Positions 55,008 through 63,307 of a stretch of 64,000 bases of DNA are shown here, piece after piece. The stretch's first letter is position 1, and each line of letters opens with the position of its first letter. The stretch is taken from assembly GCF_001593005.1 (NCBI RefSeq), contig NZ_LQZQ01000004.1:62001-126000 (forward strand). Direction: 5' to 3'. The notes below the pieces were generated by a model that worked only from the letters and a program-made list of their open reading frames with translations, made no database searches and was not told where the DNA came from. Both the position numbers and the translations under genes were made by a program. Source of the DNA: Roseivirga ehrenbergii (GTDB taxonomy: Bacteria; Bacteroidota; Bacteroidia; Cytophagales; Cyclobacteriaceae).

Positions 55008-58000
55008 CTAATAAGACCTAGGCTTGTAAGAGTATTTTCGTTTTCGATCTAAGAAATGCTTGATACCGAATTGAATACCATTGGAGTAATAAAGCGATTG
55101 ATTGAACAACTCAAATTGGGTAGTCACATAGGTAAATTCTTTTATTGGGAAAGACAGGTTACCCGTTACTCTTAAGAAGCCATCGGTATAGCTATCGAAG
55201 AAATAACCAGCTTCTATTCTGCTCTTTAACTTTCGTTCATCTTTTCCATAAGTCCAAGCCAAACCTCCTCCACCGTATAACCTACTATCGATAATCCAAT
55301 AAGGGTTTCCGTTTTCCTGACTTGTATTGGCTGCCGACAGAAACAGTTCTGCAAAAGGCGAGAACCTCGATTTATTATCTCGTTTTAAGTTGGCAAACAA
55401 ACGAGAGGTTAATGCTCCTTCCACACCTCCATTGGTATAATAGCTGCCCACTAAGGCAAAGCTTGATTGCAAAAGCTTGGTGGAGCCACGTTCATAGTAA
55501 CCAATGATTTCAGACTTATAAATTTCTTTTGAAATACCCACACCTGTTTGTACGGGGGCAAAGTCGAAACTTAATGACTTAAATACGTTTTCTTTTGATT
55601 GAGAAATACTAGCCTCCAAATCAACAAACATCTTATTGAAGTTATCCCTTTGCAAACCAGCCCCCGCACTAAACAGTGGCTTAGACGGATTATTGGCAGT
55701 TTGGTAGCGGTAGCGCAAACCATAAAGCTCATGTGCTACATTTTGCGGGTCGATATCTGTTAGCGCTAAATCGGATACACTTGCATGAGTAACCGAAAAG
55801 CTATGCTGCCTCCCTCTTTCTGTTCTGAGATTGAAAGTAGCGCTGCTTTCCCAAACGGACTGATTGAAATTATCTTCTACATAAGCCGTATTTACTTCAA
55901 CAGAATTATTCTCATTATAACGAAGCTCTTTCTTTAGGGTATGGAGAGTTTCTGGACTAAAAAGTTCAGGGGTTCTATCGATCAAAAATTTCTGAACATC
56001 GGCATCGAAGTAAATTACATCTGGATTAAAGCGCTTTTCAATTTCAATCTTTTTCTCATGATCTTCGGGCAACTGATTGGCTACTAGAGCTGACCTTTCG
56101 TATTCACCGATGTCATACCAAGCAGAACTCACAAACGCCTTAGCCTCGTGGTCTTCTGGATGCTCTACAATATATTCATTATAAACGCTTTCCATTTTGT
56201 TGAAGGCTTCTAGTTCAATCCACCATTGCAATACTGTAATCATTGGGATTTCATCTGAATAATCAGACCATAATAATGCCTCCTGAATTCTTCCCTCATC
56301 GGAAAATGTGTAAGTAATGGTAGTTGCCTTCGGCCAAAGAAACGGAAACTCTTCTGGATTTTTGCCTATTAACTCTTCACTAAGATTTTCGAGCTCAAAA
56401 TCTATAAGGAACTGAATATATCGAGCATAATTTTCAGGCGTAGGGTTGTTTTCGTTTAAGTGAGTAAGCAACTGCTTGATTTGCGGCACATATTCGGTAG
56501 TATAAAAGAAAGTGAAGTAATCCTTGATGGCTGCTTCGTCTTTTGCGCTAAAGAAAATTTTCCGATAGAGCCATCTTTCTGTTAACTCTTCATTTGGGTA
56601 TGACTCCTTCTTTAAATAGAGGTTCAGATAATCCAAGGCTAAGGATTTCGACTGTTTTTGATATACCTCTTCCATAAAACCCCAAACATCCATTGGCTTT
56701 TCTTGGTAGCCAGAATAGAGCATAAAATCAGAAAAAGTTACTGAATCAACCGAGGCTTGTTTAAGAAGTTTAGCTTCAAGTATTACTGTTGCTTGCTCTA
56801 ACTGACTATTTTCAACAAACCATGCTACCGAATCTTCTGTGGTAGTTAATTGGGAAAGAACCTCCTCTGTCGATTCATCAGTTTCACTACTTTCAGCCAA
56901 ATAACCATTAATTATTTTAGCCCTTTCCGATAAGTAGTTCCCATAGTCTTCCGTAACCATAGCCCTAGCCTCTGACAAATCAAATAAAGGTTCCTCCTTC
57001 CATTTTACATCGTTAAATAAAAGTTGAGGTTTTGATGTTTTAAGGGTGAATAGAGTTCCACCAAAAAAAGCTGTTTTCGTATATGCCTCTACTACTTTGG
57101 AAAAAGCCTTTTCCATCGCCTCTGCATTTTCTTCTTTTGCAAAAACAAACCAATAGAATTCCTTGTAATTCCATTTATTCGAACTACTCTTTCTCACCGA
57201 ATAAAAATCTCCGCTTTTACTGTATTGATAAGAAGAGTTTCTCCAGTTTCTGGTAATTGTACCTCCTTCGGTTGCTGTAAGGAATCTGGTGGTGGGATGT
57301 ATTGTTCTCACTTTATCAAGATATGACACCCATCTAGAATACATCCCTTCTTTATTACCTGAAGTTCTGTACCAGTTCAACCCCTCTCCATTTCTGTATT
57401 CAAATTCACCGGCTGAGTTATTGGTTTCAGTAGGAAGTTGAAACACATCATCAGGGTGAATAAAATGCGTCCAAATTCCGGTGTATAAATAAAGCGACTG
57501 ATGGATGTACTCCTTTTTATCATTGAAAGTATAGCCGCTTGTGATCCTAGGAAAATCAAAAAGGCTTGGTTCATACGGATCTGGGTCAAAATCTCTTCCA
57601 CCTCCTTCTTCAATTTCGCCTTCATAAGTAGTACTCATAAACTCAATCTCAGGCATGGCTCTTTTCAAATGTACCAAGCCCATGCTGTCAATATAATTTG
57701 ATGGTGCTACATAGCTTGTGGGATAATCTCCGAGTCGATCTACAGTCCATTTTTTTCTAGCCGCCCTAAACGCTGACTCTACGCTTTCAGGGTCATCCCA
57801 AACCTCTTTCAATAAAGACTCATGGTTATAACCATGAATTGCTAATTCAAAGTCATTTCTAATAACTTCCCTGCTCATCCAAACCGAGGTACTCAATTGT
57901 TTTCCATTTCTTTGCGTCTTTTGAATATCCCATTGATCGAAAAGAAAAGGTGAGTCCTTTATTACATTATAGTTGAAAATTGGGTAAGCTGAATACTCGA

Positions 58001-58904
58001 TTCCAAACCTCTTTGACAGCTTAAGCATATCAGGCCACCAAACATCGGTCACAAATTCTGCTTGGGTAATATCAAATTCAGACTTAATGGGTTCAGACTT
58101 TATATCATAAGTAGGGCTAGGAAAATCATCAATAAAAATAGTACTCACGTTTACAACTGGGTAAGGTGTTCCTTCTAACCCACTCAAAATAGCCGCAAAC
58201 AAAAGCCCTCTATCAGACCTTTCTAATTTGATAGTTGTATTAAAATTTATTACCCGACCATTGCCAATAAAATTTTCAAAAATGACAGGGAATTCTACGT
58301 TATTGACTGCTGTAGCCAACACATTAACATTCGGCTTAAAATTTTCTTTAGCCAAAGCAGTATGCTCTTTGTTAACGTAAAGGCTAGCACTATCTAAACC
58401 AGGTAATACGTTCTTTATAAACCTAAAACCTTTAGCTCCTAAATCATAAGCAAAGGTGGCGTCCTCTTTAATTCCTGACAGATAACCCATCCGCTGATCT
58501 TCATTAACGCTTGAGAAAATAAGCGTACCACCTTCCCCCACAAAGCCTACTAAGTAGTCTATTGCTTGTTCTTTTAACTCTACCGCACCCGTACCGTCTA
58601 TTATGATTACTCTAGGCGCAGATTTAAAAACAGGGGAATCATTAAAATTTTTCAGTGAGACCTCTTTATATGGAATTTTAGTGTAATCCATAATTTTACC
58701 AATATGGCCTGAGTAAGACTCACTCAGTTCACTTCCAGCAAAATGAATATACACCACCAAAGGCTCATCTAGCGCTTCAAAAGCAACTGATTTTCGTTGT
58801 GTTTCACTTTTGACTTCATCTGAATTACCACAACTCGCCAAGGCTACTATAAAAAATAGAGCCCATAGTATAATTGGTCGATATGTAGTGCAATGGTATT
58901 CCAA
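55008..58904 (-). CDS. Lipoprotein fusing a deacetylase-like half with helical repeats and an outer-membrane barrel
   Basis: This 1298-residue protein has a lipobox (VALASCGN, C25). Its first half (about 35-640) includes a DUF2194/PelA-like deacetylase region with FIDDFPSP (D259-D260), AIHGYNHES (H357 and H361) and THFIHPDDV (H483). A helical, TPR-like stretch spans about 690-950. The last roughly 290 residues (1005-1298) are alternating amphipathic strands ending in aromatic residues, as in an outer-membrane beta-barrel. This matches joining PelA-deacetylase and PelB-like parts. The start is TTG 58904, 1 nt after the upstream stop. A lipidated N-terminus joined to a barrel is unusual. Confidence 0.72.
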   Translation of the reverse strand: MEYHCTTYRPIILWALFFIVALASCGNSDEVKSETQRKSVAFEALDEPLVVYIHFAGSELSESYSGHIGKIMDYTKIPYKEVSLKNFNDSPVFKSAPRVIIIDGTGAVELKEQAIDYLVGFVGEGGTLIFSSVNEDQRMGYLSGIKEDATFAYDLGAKGFRFIKNVLPGLDSASLYVNKEHTALAKENFKPNVNVLATAVNNVEFPVIFENFIGNGRVINFNTTIKLERSDRGLLFAAILSGLEGTPYPVVNVSTIFIDDFPSPTYDIKSEPIKSEFDITQAEFVTDVWWPDMLKLSKRFGIEYSAYPIFNYNVIKDSPFLFDQWDIQKTQRNGKQLSTSVWMSREVIRNDFELAIHGYNHESLLKEVWDDPESVESAFRAARKKWTVDRLGDYPTSYVAPSNYIDSMGLVHLKRAMPEIEFMSTTYEGEIEEGGGRDFDPDPYEPSLFDFPRITSGYTFNDKKEYIHQSLYLYTGIWTHFIHPDDVFQLPTETNNSAGEFEYRNGEGLNWYRTSGNKEGMYSRWVSYLDKVRTIHPTTRFLTATEGGTITRNWRNSSYQYSKSGDFYSVRKSSSNKWNYKEFYWFVFAKEENAEAMEKAFSKVVEAYTKTAFFGGTLFTLKTSKPQLLFNDVKWKEEPLFDLSEARAMVTEDYGNYLSERAKIINGYLAESSETDESTEEVLSQLTTTEDSVAWFVENSQLEQATVILEAKLLKQASVDSVTFSDFMLYSGYQEKPMDVWGFMEEVYQKQSKSLALDYLNLYLKKESYPNEELTERWLYRKIFFSAKDEAAIKDYFTFFYTTEYVPQIKQLLTHLNENNPTPENYARYIQFLIDFELENLSEELIGKNPEEFPFLWPKATTITYTFSDEGRIQEALLWSDYSDEIPMITVLQWWIELEAFNKMESVYNEYIVEHPEDHEAKAFVSSAWYDIGEYERSALVANQLPEDHEKKIEIEKRFNPDVIYFDADVQKFLIDRTPELFSPETLHTLKKELRYNENNSVEVNTAYVEDNFNQSVWESSATFNLRTERGRQHSFSVTHASVSDLALTDIDPQNVAHELYGLRYRYQTANNPSKPLFSAGAGLQRDNFNKMFVDLEASISQSKENVFKSLSFDFAPVQTGVGISKEIYKSEIIGYYERGSTKLLQSSFALVGSYYTNGGVEGALTSRLFANLKRDNKSRFSPFAELFLSAANTSQENGNPYWIIDSRLYGGGGLAWTYGKDERKLKSRIEAGYFFDSYTDGFLRVTGNLSFPIKEFTYVTTQFELFNQSLYYSNGIQFGIKHFLDRKRKYSYKPRSY

Positions 58905-58905
58905 A

Positions 58906-60879
58906 CTATAACAATTCTTTAATTCTCGCTTCTCCTGGATTATTTACAATTTCGTAAACGGTTAGATCTTCCTTTTCAAAAAACACTCTGATTGTTCTTC
59001 CTTCACTTTTTAATTTTTCCATACTCACCATAACCTCATCCGTCAAGTTTAAGTTAATCGCCAACCTATTGAAGCCATCCTCACTAGTAGTATTATAGAT
59101 AAACACCAATAGGCTATTTGGAATAATATACTGGGTGTTTGCTCTTAGAAACTCTTTATCTTCCTTATTAGCAAAGTACACGGAGTCTCGAACTGTGTAT
59201 TCACCAAGAAAATCTCTGTAGTTAATAAAATTATGAGAGTTGGTGCTGAGTGGTTGGAATGTTCCGCTATTTACCACAGCATAGGAATAGGGTAGATAAC
59301 TAGATGAAATTTCCTGATAAGCCGCAATTACATTTTTTGATAGACGCGAGGTGGGTTCTTCGTTACCAAAAAGGTTTTTCTGACCATAAAATGCCCCAGT
59401 AGCAAAAAGTATAAAAATGAATACCACAGCAATTGCTTCAGGCATAAACACTTTTTTCACTTTGGTTACGAAAGAGTACATCACCAAATAAATGGCTATA
59501 CCTAAAATGATAGAAATAAATACGGGTAATACCTCATTAAATAAGTCTTGGTCTAAGTATCTGAAATTGAATGAACTTATCAGTATCAATGCGTTAACAT
59601 AGATGACGAAAGCTATTAAACTAGCCCATTTATCCTTCTTGTTTTTCAACATTAATAACATGACCACAACAATAGCAACAGAGGTGATTTGTACAATGCT
59701 GATTAATTGATCATATGGAAGCACCATATTACTTGTGTAAGTAGATGATGTTACAGACAGCAAGTTTGAAACAATGAATTGAAGAAAATCTATGCCCTCG
59801 CGATAAAAATGCAGGGCATAAATACCGAACACCAGGCCTGTTGCTAGCAAATACGACTTTAATGCACGCCAATAAAAACGTCTATAATTTTTACTGATGA
59901 AGAAGGGAGCAACCAAAAAAAAGGGTGGTATTAAAACTATAAGAGCGTAAATATCTATAAGGGCGATGGCCGTGAAAATGACAAATATTTTGGAAGTGTA
60001 GGTTCGGGGAGACCTTGCATAAAGTAACCATGGTTTATAAATATATACCATAGCCGGAAGCACCAACGTAAGCGCCATTAAAGTTTCTTTACCGTGGGTG
60101 ATTTGCGAAAGGTTAATGGGGACAAGATTAAAGAAAAAGGCAAAACTCAAGGTAGCCATTAATGGAACGGTAACCTTTGAGCCCGTCATTACATTCATAA
60201 ACCAGAATATGATAAAGCTTAGAATAAAAGCTTGAAGTATACCGAATGATTCAAGGGTGATTTCAGGACTTATTCCTGTCATTTTTTCGTAAAAAGTCAT
60301 TAGAGCATGTTGCCCTACTACCCCTGTATCATTACTCAACCAATTTTGTTGCGAAATTTCCTTAAGAATTGCGAGCTCACTAAACCAAGATTCTGAGAGT
60401 TGGTAATTATCATACTTGAGTAAGTAAAACCTTACTGTCATCGCTACGAAACCTGTTAGCGCCATAATTACAAACCCAAAGTTGACCGATAATCTTTTTG
60501 TCGGTTTCTCTTCTACAATGTCAATCAATGGTTCTTTGTCTTCTACCTTCTCAATTACATCCAACAAAATCATCTTTCTTTGGCGCCTAAACTGAACCGA
60601 ATCGGAAAGCACATATTGAATACCTACTAATCGAACTCCAAAAAAGATAACCATGATGAAGAGGCAGGTCATCAAGTCGTAGCTGTTGATTTGAACCAAT
60701 AGAAAAATTCCAATTACAATAACGCTGGCAAAGAAAGACCACATTCCTGCCATAGAATTGATTTGGTTCTTAGACCCTTTTCCTTTGAAAAAAAGGCGTT
60801 TCATTACATATAGGAACAGAATCCAGAGAAAGAGCCTAATGAGGCCAATAAATATGGAGTCGGTATATGGAATGTTCAT
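58906..60879 (-). CDS. Polytopic membrane protein of a Pel-like locus, unknown function
   Basis: The 657-residue protein has about thirteen membrane helices, a cytoplasmic charged loop after the first four (about 100-130, RQRKMILLDVIEKVEDKE), and a soluble C-terminal tail (about 515-657). The large loop after the sixth helix (QLSESWFSELAILKEISQQNWLSNDTGVVGQHAL) resembles the periplasmic loop of GT-C or polymerase-type proteins, but no catalytic motif is recognised. It sits between the hydrolase and the fused deacetylase genes. It could replace PelD/PelE or act as a polymerase or flippase partner. Confidence 0.75.
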   Translation of the reverse strand: MNIPYTDSIFIGLIRLFLWILFLYVMKRLFFKGKGSKNQINSMAGMWSFFASVIVIGIFLLVQINSYDLMTCLFIMVIFFGVRLVGIQYVLSDSVQFRRQRKMILLDVIEKVEDKEPLIDIVEEKPTKRLSVNFGFVIMALTGFVAMTVRFYLLKYDNYQLSESWFSELAILKEISQQNWLSNDTGVVGQHALMTFYEKMTGISPEITLESFGILQAFILSFIIFWFMNVMTGSKVTVPLMATLSFAFFFNLVPINLSQITHGKETLMALTLVLPAMVYIYKPWLLYARSPRTYTSKIFVIFTAIALIDIYALIVLIPPFFLVAPFFISKNYRRFYWRALKSYLLATGLVFGIYALHFYREGIDFLQFIVSNLLSVTSSTYTSNMVLPYDQLISIVQITSVAIVVVMLLMLKNKKDKWASLIAFVIYVNALILISSFNFRYLDQDLFNEVLPVFISIILGIAIYLVMYSFVTKVKKVFMPEAIAVVFIFILFATGAFYGQKNLFGNEEPTSRLSKNVIAAYQEISSSYLPYSYAVVNSGTFQPLSTNSHNFINYRDFLGEYTVRDSVYFANKEDKEFLRANTQYIIPNSLLVFIYNTTSEDGFNRLAINLNLTDEVMVSMEKLKSEGRTIRVFFEKEDLTVYEIVNNPGEARIKELL

Positions 60880-60890
60880 CTCCTAGATTC

Positions 60891-61697
60891 CTATTTAAAA
60901 TTTGGAATAGTTTGTAAGCCTATCTGACCAATAAAGTAATCCCAGTTTAATGGAGTTATTTGCTGTTTAACCTTCTGATATAGTTTTTTACTATCGGCAT
61001 ACTCAATAAGTATTACCGGCAATTGATATTTCTTTCTTATTTCTTGCAACTCTTCAACTCTTTTGTAGAACTCATGCCATTTATGCATTCGGTATTCTGA
61101 CTTGTCGAATGAGTAGTTCGTGGCTACCGATTCAATAGCGACAGTATTAATGTACTTGGACGACTTTGGAATTAAGGAAAGTCCAGCATTCTGCATTAAA
61201 TGAAAATCAGGGTATTTCTCCTTTATCATTTTTAAGAGATTTACCAGATCATCTCCCATATTGGGATATGGTCCCCATTCTGCAAAAGTATCTACCGTAT
61301 CTAGAAAGAGTCCGTCAAAGCCTTTTTTGGCCATTTTATCTACAAAGCTTAGCAGTACCTTCTGGGTGTTTTCATCCCTTAAGTTCAAGTAATAACTCTC
61401 CCAAATCTTGTTCTTACCGAGGGTACTTTCTTTTAGTTGATTATAGTAAAAACGGCCTTCGCTTACTTCACCTACACTTATATAACCCAATACATTTTCG
61501 TTATTTTCCTTGATTAACTTAATATCAAATGCGGTATAGTGTTCTGATTCTAGAATTACATATTTATACCCTTGAATTTGATCAGGGTTGATTTTACCAT
61601 AACAAATAAGCACAGAACTGGGCTGTACCTTTTGGGCGAAAAGCCCCGAAAACGAAAACAAGGCCATAAGAAGGAATAGGGTTTTAATAAGCCGCAT
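60891..61697 (-). CDS. Secreted GH114 (TM1410-type) glycoside hydrolase, PelA-hydrolase-like
   Basis: The 268-residue protein begins with a signal peptide (MRLIKTLFLLMALFSFSGLF, AQ). It has the GH114 motifs GYISVGE (71-77, E77), FDGLFLDTVDTF (127-138, D133), HLMQNAG (N170) and VAIESVATNY (E189). The family includes endo-alpha-1,4-polygalactosaminidase and the hydrolase domain of PelA, which trims Pel. I chose ATG 61697 over a TTG at 61712. It overlaps the upstream gene by 14 nt and precedes the polytopic protein by 11 nt. Here the hydrolase is a separate protein, not joined to the deacetylase. Confidence 0.87.
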   Translation of the reverse strand: MRLIKTLFLLMALFSFSGLFAQKVQPSSVLICYGKINPDQIQGYKYVILESEHYTAFDIKLIKENNENVLGYISVGEVSEGRFYYNQLKESTLGKNKIWESYYLNLRDENTQKVLLSFVDKMAKKGFDGLFLDTVDTFAEWGPYPNMGDDLVNLLKMIKEKYPDFHLMQNAGLSLIPKSSKYINTVAIESVATNYSFDKSEYRMHKWHEFYKRVEELQEIRKKYQLPVILIEYADSKKLYQKVKQQITPLNWDYFIGQIGLQTIPNFK

Positions 61698-63294
61698 AAT
61701 AGTAGTAGTCAAGATTTTTGAAAAACTCCGTTACCGACTTCAATGTCAAAAGCATGAAGGTGGTTGACCCTACCAACATGCCCACTACACTATATTCATA
61801 GGAAACCAACCTGCTTAGGAAAAGCCCTACCACCAAATTGACTACCGAGGCAATCATAATGGCTTTTAAAGGCTTAGTAGGCTTATTTAATGTAAATAAA
61901 TACAAAGAGTTAAGCATACCCCAAGCCAGTAAAATATAACCCAAACCTCCCAGAATACTCACTTTTATACTTATTGGGCTGAGTGTTTCATTAAAGGCTC
62001 TTTCATAACCAAACCACACCCATATTACTGTATACAACAAGGCAATCATTACCACACCGGTAATAAGTAGTATTTGAACATGTTCCCAATAGGTTTTCAA
62101 TGATTTACGATTAAATACCTTCGGCTGATTGTACGGAATCTGTTTTTGTAACAAATCGCTCAAAGTACTAAAAGAGGCGATACTAAATTCTAGAACTCCA
62201 ACAAGCAGGAAGAATATTAGAATTGCGATATCCATGCCAACCTCATAATTCTTTTCATAATACACTGCATAGGGCAACAGGCCATCGGCAGAAGTAGACC
62301 ATGCTAGAATCCGATCAATGAAAATGAAGACGAAAAACAGTAAACCATAAAAGAAATAGCGGTAATTACGGTAAATCATTACGGCCGCTTTTGAAGTAGC
62401 TCTACTCACATTTCGGGTGGCTTTCATCTTCTTATTGAAGAAGTAGTTCAAGTAAATCACCATTAAAATGATAGCTACCCAAATCCCTATCCAGTGAGTA
62501 AAGTAAGTATCTATATTAGTAAATAGTTTCAAGCTCAGTGCTAATCCAGTCGCCACAACAAAGGCAACTGTAATCATCCAGCGCTGCTTCAAGGGGTGAA
62601 AAACAGCAGAAATAAGCAGCAAAATTCCTATTGAAAAGGAATAGATATATACGATGTAGAGAAAACGATATGGGTAAATATTTGCAAAGAAATTAACAAC
62701 CAATAGCAGCACACTCAGCACCGACATGAACAATAAGCCATCCTTAATTACTTCGATGGTACTTTTTCTCGCCATCACAAAATCATTGTTATACCAATAA
62801 TGTGATATTTGCCGACCAATGACCTGAACAAAACCGCCAGTTCCTACAAGACCAAAAATAACCCCAAGCACCACAGCTGTGGATTGAAGTTGGTTAAAGC
62901 CGATATACGTCCAAAGTGAATACCCAAAAAGAATAATGGTTAGAATTTGAATAAAAACCGGAAGCCCATGAAAAAGCCCTAACGGATAGTAATAAAAGAA
63001 ATACTTTGTTTTAATTCGAAGATAGTCGGAGGCAGAAGTTACTTCACTTTTAAACTGATCATTCACTTTTAATTTACTTGGGTGAACAGCTATAAAATCG
63101 GCACTCGTAATTTGACTAAAGACTATTTTAGCCAGCTCCTGCAAATCGTCTACACCATAATCAGTCTTAGCATCAATTGCTCTAATACTCATGGATTCGA
63201 GCATAGCACGCACAACATTTACGTTGACAGGCTTACCTACCTTATCGTAAACATCTAAACCCAGCTGCTCTATTTTACGCTCAAACTCCTTCAT
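61684..63294 (-). CDS. pelG: PelG-like polytopic membrane protein with N-terminal soluble extension
   Basis: The 536-residue protein has a soluble N-terminal extension of about 90 residues, then about twelve membrane helices. The segment FFVFIFIDRILAWS and the tail TEFFKNLDYYYYAAY resemble conserved PelG positions (a MOP/polysaccharide-transport type protein). It is placed directly after a PelF-like glycosyltransferase, as in Pel operons (pelF-pelG). With PelF it would form the synthase/transport unit in the inner membrane. The N-terminal extension is longer than in the roughly 456-residue Pseudomonas protein and may be a regulatory or partner-binding part. Confidence 0.75.
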   Translation of the reverse strand: MKEFERKIEQLGLDVYDKVGKPVNVNVVRAMLESMSIRAIDAKTDYGVDDLQELAKIVFSQITSADFIAVHPSKLKVNDQFKSEVTSASDYLRIKTKYFFYYYPLGLFHGLPVFIQILTIILFGYSLWTYIGFNQLQSTAVVLGVIFGLVGTGGFVQVIGRQISHYWYNNDFVMARKSTIEVIKDGLLFMSVLSVLLLVVNFFANIYPYRFLYIVYIYSFSIGILLLISAVFHPLKQRWMITVAFVVATGLALSLKLFTNIDTYFTHWIGIWVAIILMVIYLNYFFNKKMKATRNVSRATSKAAVMIYRNYRYFFYGLLFFVFIFIDRILAWSTSADGLLPYAVYYEKNYEVGMDIAILIFFLLVGVLEFSIASFSTLSDLLQKQIPYNQPKVFNRKSLKTYWEHVQILLITGVVMIALLYTVIWVWFGYERAFNETLSPISIKVSILGGLGYILLAWGMLNSLYLFTLNKPTKPLKAIMIASVVNLVVGLFLSRLVSYEYSVVGMLVGSTTFMLLTLKSVTEFFKNLDYYYYAAY

Positions 63295-63307
63295 CCAATC
63301 ACCTCCA

